A DNA stretch of 64,000 nt. Origin: Streptomyces sp. TRM70350 (GTDB lineage: Bacteria > Actinomycetota > Actinomycetes > Streptomycetales > Streptomycetaceae). Position 1 is the first letter of the stretch, and each line of letters begins with the position of its first letter. This document shows positions 7,854 to 16,310 of the stretch, in pieces. Where the stretch lies: contig NZ_JAHUXH010000024.1 in assembly GCF_019219825.1 (NCBI RefSeq), forward strand, positions 1-64,000, in the 5' to 3' direction. Under the pieces are notes generated by a model that did not search any database, was not told where the DNA came from, and saw nothing but the letters and a program-made list of their open reading frames with translations. The translations under genes and the position numbers were made by a program.

Positions 7854-8579
7854 ATGCCCACAGCACTCATCACCGGCGGCACGACCGGAATCGGCAGAGC
7901 GACCGCCGCACTGCTGCACGCCCGCGGCTACCAGGTCGCCGTCACCGGACAGAACCCCGAGTCCCTCGCGCGAGCACGACTCGAGCTTCCCGACGACGTA
8001 CTCGTCGTCCGATCCGACGCACGCGTTCTGTCCGACACCGACGCCCTCATGACAAGGGTGTCCGAACGTTTCGGGTCTCTCGACCTGCTGTTCCTCAACG
8101 CCGGGGTCTTCCGCCCCGCACCGGTTGCCGACGTGACAGAGGAGTCGTTCGACAAGCACGTCGACGTCAACTTCAAGGGTCAGTACTTCACCCTCCAGAA
8201 GGCCCTACCACTGATGAACGACGGCGGATCGATCGTCCTCACCGTGGGCATCGCAACCCATAGGGGCAGCCCTGGCGCCACGGTGGGGGCAGCCACGCGC
8301 GGTGCCCTGCTGGCGATGCTGCCCTCGCTCGCGCTCGAACTGGCTCCGCGCAGGATCCGCGTCAACACCGTGAGTCCCGGCGCGACCGAGACCCCGCTGC
8401 TCGACAAGCTGGGGATACCCCAGAGCGGCCGGGACGCCATGCGCACGAAGATCCCGTTCGAGCGCTTCGGGACCAGCCAGGAGGTCGCGGAAGTCGTCGC
8501 CTTCCTCGCCTCGGACGCCGCCGGCTACGTCACCGGCCAGGACGTCACCGTGGCCGGCGGCTACGGGCTCGGCGCCTAA
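7854..8579 (+). CDS. SDR-family protein lacking the catalytic Ser-Tyr-Lys residues
   Basis: 241 residues with a full SDR fold. The cofactor motif TGGTTGIG is at residues 7-14, LNAGV is at 81-85, N106 is present, and the C-terminal VNTVSPGATETPL and AAGYVTGQDVTVAGG motifs are intact. The active-site block is not: where a classical SDR has Ser and Tyr-x3-Lys, this protein reads IVLTVGIATHRGSPGATVG then AATRGALL, with Val/Gly, Gly145 and Arg149 at the expected positions. It probably binds NAD(P) but may not be a classical dehydrogenase. It is divergent from TetR and 69 bp ahead of the aldo/keto reductase. Confidence 0.85.
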   Translation: MPTALITGGTTGIGRATAALLHARGYQVAVTGQNPESLARARLELPDDVLVVRSDARVLSDTDALMTRVSERFGSLDLLFLNAGVFRPAPVADVTEESFDKHVDVNFKGQYFTLQKALPLMNDGGSIVLTVGIATHRGSPGATVGAATRGALLAMLPSLALELAPRRIRVNTVSPGATETPLLDKLGIPQSGRDAMRTKIPFERFGTSQEVAEVVAFLASDAAGYVTGQDVTVAGGYGLGA

Positions 8580-8648
8580 AACTCAGGCACGCCGACCACC
8601 GGCCCGCACCCCTCGAACCTCAGAAACCCACCACTACAGGAGAACACG

Positions 8649-9713
8649 ATGCCACTCACTCTCGACGCCTACCGGCAACTGGGACGCTCCGGCCTACGGG
8701 TCTCGCCGCTCGCGCTCGGGGCGGCCACCTTCGGCAACGAATGGGGCTGGGGCGCGGAGCAGGACGAGGCGCGTAGGTTGTTCGACCTCTACGTCGAGCG
8801 CGGCGGAAACTTCATCGACACGGCGGTCACCTACACCAACGGCACATCGGAGCGCATGCTCGGTGAGTTCGCCCGGGACAGGCGAGACAGCTTGGTCCTG
8901 GCCACGAAGTACACGACCCTGCGGCGGCCTGACGACCCCAACTCCGGTGGCGCGAGCCGGAAGAGCCTCTTCGGGGCGGTCGAAACCAGCCTGCGACAGT
9001 TGAACACCGATTACATCGACCTGCTCTACCTGCACGTGTGGGATCCCACCACACCCGTGGAGGAGATCCTTCGCGGTCTGGACGACCTGGTCCGGCAGGG
9101 CAAAGTCCTCTACGTGGCCATCTCCAACACCCCCGCCTGGCAGATCTCACGCATGCAGACGATGGCCGACCTGCGCGGCTGGTCACCGCTGGTGGCACTG
9201 CAGCTGGAGTACAACCTGGTGGAGCGTACCGGGGAGCGTGACCTCATCCCGATGGCGCAGGAGCTGGGGCTGGCAACAGTTCTGTGGTCACCGCTGGCGG
9301 GAGGGGTGCTCACCGGCAAGTACAGCCGCCAGGACCTGACCACGTCGCCGTCCGGCCAGAGCGAGAGCACCCGCAAGAGTTTCAACCTGGCCCTCGGCGG
9401 GGTGACCGAGCGCAACCTCGCCATCGTGGACGTGGTCAAGGAGATCGCTGACGAGCTGGGCCGCACACCGGCCCAGGTGGGGCTCGCCTGGACCCTGCAC
9501 AACCCGGGGGTGACTGCGCCGGTCATCGGAGCTCGAACCGCCGAGCAACTGCGGGAAAACCTCGGAGCTCTGGAAGTCGACCTCACCCCGTCCCAGATGG
9601 CGCGTCTGGACGAGGTCAGCGCGATCGACCTCGGATTCCCCCACGCCATGCTCGCGAGCGACCACATCCGCATCCAGACCCGCGGCGACCTGAAGATCCA
9701 GGCCCGCCGCTGA
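8649..9713 (+). CDS. aldo/keto reductase
   Basis: 354 residues, an NADPH-dependent TIM-barrel oxidoreductase. The catalytic tetrad can be read as D57 (NFIDTA), Y62 (TYTNG), K87 (LATKY) and H129 (LLYLHVWD). The C-terminal NADPH region is also present (SPLAGGVLTGKYS, later GVTAPVIGARTAEQLRENL). An AGGAGA ribosome-binding site precedes ATG 8649. Probably co-transcribed with the upstream SDR under the divergent TetR; the substrate carbonyl is unknown. Confidence 0.9.
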   Translation: MPLTLDAYRQLGRSGLRVSPLALGAATFGNEWGWGAEQDEARRLFDLYVERGGNFIDTAVTYTNGTSERMLGEFARDRRDSLVLATKYTTLRRPDDPNSGGASRKSLFGAVETSLRQLNTDYIDLLYLHVWDPTTPVEEILRGLDDLVRQGKVLYVAISNTPAWQISRMQTMADLRGWSPLVALQLEYNLVERTGERDLIPMAQELGLATVLWSPLAGGVLTGKYSRQDLTTSPSGQSESTRKSFNLALGGVTERNLAIVDVVKEIADELGRTPAQVGLAWTLHNPGVTAPVIGARTAEQLRENLGALEVDLTPSQMARLDEVSAIDLGFPHAMLASDHIRIQTRGDLKIQARR

Positions 9714-9980
9714 CGATCGAGCAAAGCGCCAGGGAGCGGCGATACCGCTTACTGGCCGGCGCGAGTCCCCTGCACGCCGACCAGACCAGACCGACGCGAG
9801 GGCAGCTTGTTGTCGCCGCCTGGGCGGCTGGTGACAGAAAGGATGCCGAATGAGCGCTTGTGACAAGCCGCGTGCCTCATCGGTGACAACCAGACTGCTT
9901 CGACCGGTCTCATTCACCAGCTCAACCGGCTCTGCGGTGACAACTACCGCGCTTCGGCTCAGCACGAGAGCGAGAAGGAC

Positions 9981-10856
9981 ATGACGAACAAGAGCACTCG
10001 GCGTTTGATCCTCACTGGCGGTGCCCTGCTGGCGGCCGCCGCGAGCGGAACAGCTCTGACATTCGCCTCCAGCGGAGCGGCCGGTGCGGCCGGCGGAGCA
10101 CCGCGCCTCGACTCCAGGACGACCACCGCGCAGCACTCGAGTGGCGGCAGGCCCACGATCGTCCTGGTGCACGGCGCCTTCGCCGACTCCTCCAGTTGGA
10201 ACGACGTCGTCGCCCCACTGAAGCAGGCCGGCTACCCGGTCGTCGCCGCCGCCAACCCGCTGCGCGGGCTGCACCAGGACGCAGCCTCCGTGCGCAGTGT
10301 CCTCGACAGCATCGACGGCCCCATCGTCCTGGCCGGCCACTCCTACGGTGGCAGCGTCATCAGCGAGGCCGCCGCCGACCACCCCCAGGTCAAGGCCTTG
10401 GTGTACATCGCCGCGTTCCAGCCCGACAAGGGCGAGAGTTCGGCGGAGCTGGCCGGCAAGTTCCCCGGCAGCACCCTGGGCCCGAACCTCAACCCTGTTC
10501 CCTTCCGCCAGGCCGACGGCAGCACGGGCACCGACCTCTACATCAAGCAGAAGGCCTTCCACAGCCAGTTCGCGGCGGACGTTCCCCGCAGGACCACCGA
10601 CCTGATGGCCGCCACCCAACGCCCCATCACCGACGCGGCGCTCAACGACACCGCCACCGAAGCCGCGTGGAAGACGATCCCCTCATGGGCTCTGACCACG
10701 ACGCAGGATCTCAACATCCCCATCGCCGCACAGCGCTTCATGGCCGACCGCGCGGGCTCCCACACCCGGGAAGTCAAGGCCTCACATGCCGTGACCGTTT
10801 CCCAGCCGCAGGCCGTGGCGCGGTTGATCAAGCAGGCCGACCACGCCACCCGGTGA
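9981..10856 (+). CDS. secreted alpha/beta hydrolase
   Basis: 291 residues. The N-terminus is signal-like: KSTRRLILTGGALLAAAASG, possibly Tat because of the RR pair, then a Gly/Ala/Ser-rich linker. The hydrolase core begins at about residue 58 with the oxyanion strand IVLVHGAFADSSSW. The nucleophile elbow is GHSYGG with S121 and the catalytic histidine is probably H269 (KASHAVTVSQP). It resembles EstC/pyrethroid-hydrolase-like small esterases. It stands alone and is closed by a hairpin terminator at 11,056. Substrate unknown. Confidence 0.85.
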   Translation: MTNKSTRRLILTGGALLAAAASGTALTFASSGAAGAAGGAPRLDSRTTTAQHSSGGRPTIVLVHGAFADSSSWNDVVAPLKQAGYPVVAAANPLRGLHQDAASVRSVLDSIDGPIVLAGHSYGGSVISEAAADHPQVKALVYIAAFQPDKGESSAELAGKFPGSTLGPNLNPVPFRQADGSTGTDLYIKQKAFHSQFAADVPRRTTDLMAATQRPITDAALNDTATEAAWKTIPSWALTTTQDLNIPIAAQRFMADRAGSHTREVKASHAVTVSQPQAVARLIKQADHATR

Positions 10857-11055
10857 TGCGGGCCCACCGGCCGACCGTCCAGGTGGCGTGACAGTCTCCC
10901 GTCACCGGGCTCCTATCATCCTGATCACCAGATCGAGTGGACCCATTTCCAACTGAGCCGGCCTTCGCCGCTGAGGGGGGCTGCCGCGCGTGGCCTCCCT
11001 CACCGGGTGACCGCTCCGGTGCTCCCAAGGCCGTCCACCGGAGCGCGACCATACC

Positions 11056-11088
11056 GACAGGGCCCGGGTCTTCGACCCGGGCCCTGTC
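11056..11088. terminator. bidirectional intrinsic-type terminator
   Basis: GACAGGGCCCGGGTC, a TTC loop and the exact reverse complement form a 15-bp stem between the convergent hydrolase and subtilase genes. It is positioned to end both transcripts. Confidence 0.8.
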
Positions 11089-11128
11089 CTTGAAGGGGCC
11101 CTTCGGCCCTCGCTCTGCTGCCCTCGCC

Positions 11129-14100
11129 CTACCGGACCGTGAGGTAGGCGCGGTCGATCGTCTGGACCAGGGTGTTGCCGTCACGGTCGGTCAGCTTGGC
11201 ACGCAGCGAGACGGTGCCCGGCTGCGCGGGGTGGTTCAGCGACAGGTGGGTGCCGTTGACGGCTCTGGCCGTGGTCCAGGTCCTGCCGTCGTCGTAGGAC
11301 ACCTCGAACTCCAGCTTCTTGGCCGTCCGAGCGGTGGCCGCGCCCTCCACGGTGAAGGGCACCTGGAACCTCTGGCCGGCCTTCGCGGTACTGGTCAGTG
11401 ACAGCCTGGGGGAGAAGCGGACCACGGACAGCGGCAGCCGGGCCCAGCTGTCCTCGGACACGTTCGCCGACCTGAACGTCCACTGCGCCCGCACACGGGT
11501 GCTGACCGCTAACAGCTCGGGGTCCCGCAAGGCGTCGACACTCAGTTCGTACCGGCCGTCCCCGGCGGGGACGGTGTACTCGGCGATGTTCAGCGGATCG
11601 CCCTCGGCGGGGATCTCTTCGCCGTCGACGCGGAGCGAACTCTCCAGCTCCGTGTAGCCGCTGCTGCTCTCATGCCCGTCACTGTCGCCGAACATGGGCA
11701 GATGCGCCTTGATCGTGTTCCCGCTCCGCGCGATCCCGGGACGCCCCCACCACGGTTCACCCTCACCCGGGGGCAGGACCGGACCGAAGACACCGACGTT
11801 GAACCGCGCGGTGTAGCTCTTCTTCGGCTGGTACGCCGTGAACCCTCCCACCTGCGCGTTCCCCGACTCCCACTGGTGTACGGAGTAGGACCACTTGACG
11901 CCGTTGCCGAGGACGTATTCGGAGGTCCGCAGCGGCAGTTGGCGCCGGGTGGGAGTGCTGAAGTCGGCCGCGAACTCGCCGATGGGCGTCAGCGGCATCA
12001 CCGCGACCTGCGCGGTCGACTCAGGGCCGGGCCTGCCGGCCGCGAAGTCGATCTCGGCCAGCTGCTCGCGCCGGACGTCGGCGGTGAAGCCGCCGAGCGA
12101 ACCCGTACGGTTCCACGCGAGACGGTAGTTCACGGCGCGCCCGTCGGCCGGCTGACGTGTCCAGAAACCGCTGTACTGGGCGTATGCCGCGTCCTTCGGC
12201 GCCTCCGGGCCGATGTGACCGACCTTGAAGCTCTGGAAATCGGGGAAGTCGAAGATGAACGGCATGAAGCCGAGGGGCTGCCCGTCGGAGCGGGTGTAGC
12301 CCGGGATGAGCTGGGCGTGGTGGTTCTCGGCTCCCGCGTCGGGGACGGTGATGCGCGTGGCCTTGGCCTCCCGGGCGTCCATGACGACCGTGGTGTCCTT
12401 GGTCAGCCGCAGGGCCGGGGCCAGGAAGAGGGAGTCGGGGGCGGCGGACTCGCCGACGGCGTTGAGGATCCCGGTGAGCGCGTAACCGCCCTTGGGCAGG
12501 CGCACCGTGATCTCGCCGTCCGTCGCGTCGGCGAACTCCTGGTAGTAGTCGCGGTCCCGGCCATCGATCGCCGTGTAACCCTTGCCGGTCGGCTTGCCGT
12601 CGTCGTCTAGGTGCTTGATGGTCAGGTCGTACGACTCGATCTCGCGCTCCACGCCGAAGGCGGTGCGCACCCGGGTCCGGCCGTCGGCCGAGGCTGCGGT
12701 CACCGAGCCGCCGTACGAGCCGTAGGCCTCGCCGCCGACGCGGGTGTCGGCGGTCACCGTGGTGCTCGCCGTGCCGCCCGCCGCAACGGTGAGCTGCCGC
12801 GACGACATCTCGAACATGCCCTCGGGGGCGGGCCCGCCGTCTATCCCGAGCGCCTCGATGGCCAGGTCCAGGACGACCGGCTCGGTGCCGAGATTGCGGT
12901 ACGTGATCTCCTTCGTCACCGGCTCGTCATCGGTGTGCGGCCACTTCGGGCGGCCGAAGCCGATCGGGCCCTGCTCGGCGACGACAGTCTGCCCGATCGC
13001 CCGGGCCACATCGGTGCGTCCGGTGCCCTGCTGGTAGGCGCTGTACGGGCCGGGCTTGGCGGAAGCCGTGAGCGCCGCCCTGATCCGCTCGCCGGTCCAG
13101 TCCGGGTGCTGCTGCGCCAGGATGGCGGCGGCGCCCGCGACATGCGGAGTGGCCATCGACGTGCCGCTCAGGGTGGCGTAACCGGGCGTCCCCGAGGGGA
13201 ACACCTGCTCTATGGGGCTCGCGGTGGAGGCGGCGGCCGTGATGCCGACGCCCGGCGCGGTCAGGTCCGGCTTGACTCCTCCGTCACCGACGCGCGGGCC
13301 GCGGCTGGAGAAGTCGGCAAGCTTGTCGGCCTTGTCGACCGCGCCGACCGTCAGCGCGGACTCCGCGCTGCCGGGCGATCCGACGGTGCTCTCGCCGTCC
13401 TCGCCCGCGTTGCCCGCGGCGATGACGAACAGCGTGTCCGTCTCGGCGGAGAGACGGTTGACCGTCTCCTCCAGCGGGTCGATGCCCTGGGTGTCGGTGC
13501 CGCCCAGACTGAGGTTGACGACCTGGGCGCCCTCGGCGACCGCCCACTCCATGCCCGCGATGATGCCGGACTCCCAGCCGCCGCCGCTGTCGTCCAGGAC
13601 CTTGCCGTCCAGGATGCGCGCGCCCGGCGCGACGCCCTTGTACCTGCCCTGCGACCTGGCACCCGTACCGGCCACCGTCGAGGCCACATGGGTGCCGTGG
13701 CCGACCCGGTCGACGCTGTCCTCGGCGTCGGAGAAGTTCCGTTCGGCGATCTCCTGGCCCGCCAGGTCGGGGTGCGTCTGGTCGACGCCGGTGTCCAGCA
13801 CGGCGACCTTGACGCCCCTGCCGTCGAACCCCGCGCCCCAGGCCGTCGGCGCGCCCGTCCGGGCCACGCTCTTGTCCAGGCTGGCCTGGCGCTTGCCGTC
13901 CAGCCAGACTTTCACCACCTTCTTCACCGCCGGTGAGCCGGACAGCCGCGCCGTGCCCTGTCCACCGTCACCGCCGTCGGTGAAGGTGTCCCAGAACGCG
14001 GAGTGGCCGTGCTTGTCGGCCCGCAGCGCCACGCCGTTGACGATGGGCAGCTCCTGGCCCGCCTTGGCCCTTGCGTCGCGGAAGGCGCTCGCGGGGGGTG

Positions 14101-14554
14101 TCTCGTCCCCGGCGTAGGTGACGATCAGCGGCAGGTCGGACCGGCTCGCGTCGTCGTACCCGTACGCGACGAGTTGCGTCACGTCGAACAGCCGCCGGTC
14201 GAGCTTTCCCTGGGCGACAGCCGGCGCCGCGTCGCCCGGTATGACGAAGCTGTGCCCGTCGACTTTCCGGACCGAGAACGACGCGCCCTCGCGCCCCTTG
14301 GCCCTCTCGATCCCGGCGACAGAGCCGTCCGCGGCGATCGATACTTTGTCGCCGGTGATCAGCGTCACCGTTTTGGCGCTCTTCGCCCCCGGAACGGACA
14401 GGGCCCTCCCTGGGCCTGCCGGAGCGTCAGGGGTCAGGGCGGCGGCCTGGCTCACCCCCGGCATCCCGGTCGCGGTGACTACGGCGGCCATGGCGAGAGC
14501 CCCCAGCGGGGCGGCCGCACGTATTCGTCTGCCGGGAGATAAAGACATGTTCAT
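11129..14554 (-). CDS. secreted subtilisin-like S8 serine protease, large
   Basis: 1141 residues. A signal peptide (MNMSLSPGRRIRAAAPLGAL then AMAAVVTATG) is followed by a propeptide region to about residue 235. The catalytic triad is complete: D254 (VAVLDTGVD), H286 (GHGTHVAS) and S466 (LSGTSMATPHVAG), with the oxyanion Asn382 (AAGNAG). The approximately 600-residue C-terminal part is beta-rich, as in the large Streptomyces subtilases, and ends in an Ig-like segment. A start at codon 3 (MSLSPG) is also possible. Single gene, extracellular; the expected role is protein degradation during growth on polymers or mycelial turnover. Confidence 0.93.
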   Translation of the reverse strand: MNMSLSPGRRIRAAAPLGALAMAAVVTATGMPGVSQAAALTPDAPAGPGRALSVPGAKSAKTVTLITGDKVSIAADGSVAGIERAKGREGASFSVRKVDGHSFVIPGDAAPAVAQGKLDRRLFDVTQLVAYGYDDASRSDLPLIVTYAGDETPPASAFRDARAKAGQELPIVNGVALRADKHGHSAFWDTFTDGGDGGQGTARLSGSPAVKKVVKVWLDGKRQASLDKSVARTGAPTAWGAGFDGRGVKVAVLDTGVDQTHPDLAGQEIAERNFSDAEDSVDRVGHGTHVASTVAGTGARSQGRYKGVAPGARILDGKVLDDSGGGWESGIIAGMEWAVAEGAQVVNLSLGGTDTQGIDPLEETVNRLSAETDTLFVIAAGNAGEDGESTVGSPGSAESALTVGAVDKADKLADFSSRGPRVGDGGVKPDLTAPGVGITAAASTASPIEQVFPSGTPGYATLSGTSMATPHVAGAAAILAQQHPDWTGERIRAALTASAKPGPYSAYQQGTGRTDVARAIGQTVVAEQGPIGFGRPKWPHTDDEPVTKEITYRNLGTEPVVLDLAIEALGIDGGPAPEGMFEMSSRQLTVAAGGTASTTVTADTRVGGEAYGSYGGSVTAASADGRTRVRTAFGVEREIESYDLTIKHLDDDGKPTGKGYTAIDGRDRDYYQEFADATDGEITVRLPKGGYALTGILNAVGESAAPDSLFLAPALRLTKDTTVVMDAREAKATRITVPDAGAENHHAQLIPGYTRSDGQPLGFMPFIFDFPDFQSFKVGHIGPEAPKDAAYAQYSGFWTRQPADGRAVNYRLAWNRTGSLGGFTADVRREQLAEIDFAAGRPGPESTAQVAVMPLTPIGEFAADFSTPTRRQLPLRTSEYVLGNGVKWSYSVHQWESGNAQVGGFTAYQPKKSYTARFNVGVFGPVLPPGEGEPWWGRPGIARSGNTIKAHLPMFGDSDGHESSSGYTELESSLRVDGEEIPAEGDPLNIAEYTVPAGDGRYELSVDALRDPELLAVSTRVRAQWTFRSANVSEDSWARLPLSVVRFSPRLSLTSTAKAGQRFQVPFTVEGAATARTAKKLEFEVSYDDGRTWTTARAVNGTHLSLNHPAQPGTVSLRAKLTDRDGNTLVQTIDRAYLTVR

Positions 14555-14999
14555 GTCATCTCTTTCGTCGGGGGATGAAGGAACGAAGGGCTGGAGCGCA
14601 CAGGCCCGCCCCGCGATGACTCCGAGGTTGGAACGTCAGGCCGTCCCACGCCGGCCAGGACAGGCCGGCAGTGGGTCCACCGCCGGAGGCAGACCGCCCG
14701 GGCCGCGGGACCGGGTTGCCGAAGACCTCGCGTGCTGAGCGATCATGGTCGTTGAGGCTAGGTCCGCTGTGTGACCGGACCTGGCTCGGACGATAACGGA
14801 ACCGCATCGGCCGATCCGAGGATGTGCTCGGGGACCGCCACTTGGCCGACGGCAGGCGACCGCGGCCACGTCAGCCAAAGATGCGCCTGCCGCGCCGACG
14901 GACGGTCTCACCGACCACACATTCCCGTCCGTCGTGCCCACTGCACACCGTGGCGGTGGTCGGCGTGAGCAGGCCCCCGCGCGCCGTGTGGTCCTGCCG
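14555..14999. other. gene-free spacer upstream of the subtilase
   Basis: About 445 bases. Open frames on both strands give only Arg/Pro/Ser-rich translations. It should contain the subtilase promoter, but I cannot place -10/-35 elements with confidence and see no large repeat. Confidence 0.4.
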
Positions 15000-15626
15000 T
15001 CACCGCCGCACCCGGTTGGCGACGGCCCGCAACGTGCGGGCGGCCGCGTCGGCCCAGCCACCGCCGTTCTCCAGGCGAAAGCCGTTGGCCGCGGCCGCCA
15101 CGGCCCGAACCTGATCGGCGACGCTGTCCTCCAGCCTTTCGAGCAGTTCCTCATCCTGGCGGCGCAGCGCGGCGAGCAGGTCGGCGGTTGCCTGGTCATG
15201 GACCGCTTTTCCGCGATGCTCTGGCCGGCCCGGCAGGCCGCCAGCGCCCGGGCGGTGAACACGTACTCGTCTTCGGCGTTCCTCAGCAGCCGCCGTTCGC
15301 CGTTCGGCCACCGGCCGCGCAGCATCTCAGTCGTGATCACCGATCCGATGGTCAGCGGCAGCATGGCGGTGCGCACGGCGCTGCACGAGACGAACCTCGC
15401 CATATCCACGCTCTCCCCGACAAGCCCGCTGCGGGGCCGCAGCTTGCGCACGCGGTGCTCGATACGCCGAAGGCTGTCCTGAACGTCGTTCACCTGGCCC
15501 TCGAGCATCTGCCGGTAGGGGCCGGCGCGTGATGGTCACATCCGCCCTGAACCGGTCGACGACCGCCTCATGCGCCTCGCGGGCGTCTTCCAATGCCGAT
15601 ACGAGCGCGTCCGTCATCACTGTCAT
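15000..15626 (-). pseudogene. helical, possibly ferritin-like protein gene with two frameshifts
   Basis: Three minus-strand frames join into one sensible helical protein of about 205 residues: MTVMTDALVSALEDAREAHE (start 15626), then after a shift near 15,533 GPYRQMLEGQVNDVQDSLRR and ERRLLRNAEDEYVFTARALA, then after a shift near 15,205 AVHDQATADLLAALRRQDEE. The order and absence of gaps argue for a recent origin or for sequencing indels. The long amphipathic helices with Glu/His suggest a ferritin-like or similar four-helix bundle, but this is only an impression. Confidence 0.55.
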
Positions 15627-15734
15627 GGGGTGTTCACTAGGGGTTGCGGGGCAGGCAGCCGGCCAGAGGGCCGCGCAGGCGCAAGAGGCTGCCCGCCGGG
15701 GATCCAGCAGGTCCACGCGGAGTCGGCACCTCGG

Positions 15735-16310
15735 TCAGCCGTCGGAACAGCTCGCGCCGGTCCCTTCGACGGGCCGACCGCCCGGGCCCGTGACGGTCAC
15801 CGGCAAGGGTTCCGCCCCGGGTTCGGCGACGCGCTGCGCCCCCAGGGCCGTACAGACCAGCTGGTCCACCGGGAGGCCCGTCAACTCACGTGAGGCGGCG
15901 GTGAGTTCAATGGACACCCGGTCGTCCTCCGCCACCACCTTCACGAGGTCGGCCGTACGCACCTCCTCCTGCGGCACCGCCACGGGGCCGTCCGTGGCCG
16001 TGGCGGCCGGGACGGGCGTCGCCAGGAGCCCCGGCAGCGGCAGCAGCGTGGTCAGGCGCTTGACGCGCTCCGCCTCGGTCGGGCCCTCGAGCAGTACCGC
16101 CACCGCCGACTCGACGTCGACCGGCGCGACGGTCCTGCGGGGAACCGCGACCAGGGTGCCGTCCCCCGCCACGAAGTACACCCGGATCGTGGGCACCACC
16201 CCACCGGCGGGCCCGCCCGCCTCCACCACGCCGGTCGTGGGGATGCCGCAGGAGGCGAGCGCGCACAGCGCGGGAACGGCCAGCAGTACGGCTCGGCACA
16301 GGGCCCTCAC
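15735..16310 (-). CDS. GerMN-domain lipoprotein of the two-component operon
   Basis: 191 residues. A hydrophobic signal with lipobox (AVLLAVPALCALASC) directs it to the outer face of the membrane. Residues about 40-90 match the GerMN pattern: IRVYFVAGDGTLVAVPRRTV then VAVLLEGPTEAERVKRLTTL. The GTG start overlaps the kinase TGA (GTGA), so it is translationally coupled. Lipoproteins coded behind actinobacterial kinases (LpqB with MtrAB, CseA with CseBC) modulate signalling at the cell surface; a similar role is inferred here. Confidence 0.8.
   Translation of the reverse strand: MRALCRAVLLAVPALCALASCGIPTTGVVEAGGPAGGVVPTIRVYFVAGDGTLVAVPRRTVAPVDVESAVAVLLEGPTEAERVKRLTTLLPLPGLLATPVPAATATDGPVAVPQEEVRTADLVKVVAEDDRVSIELTAASRELTGLPVDQLVCTALGAQRVAEPGAEPLPVTVTGPGGRPVEGTGASCSDG

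Noticed and set aside
7131..8159. 342-residue reading of the TetR protein
   Set aside because: The extra N-terminus lies across the divergent promoter and the SDR gene; ATG 7,715 begins the conserved HTH.
12611..13936. Plus-strand frame opposite the subtilase catalytic domain
   Set aside because: The reverse strand holds the complete D-H-S triad. The plus-strand translation is Arg/Gly/Val-rich noise.
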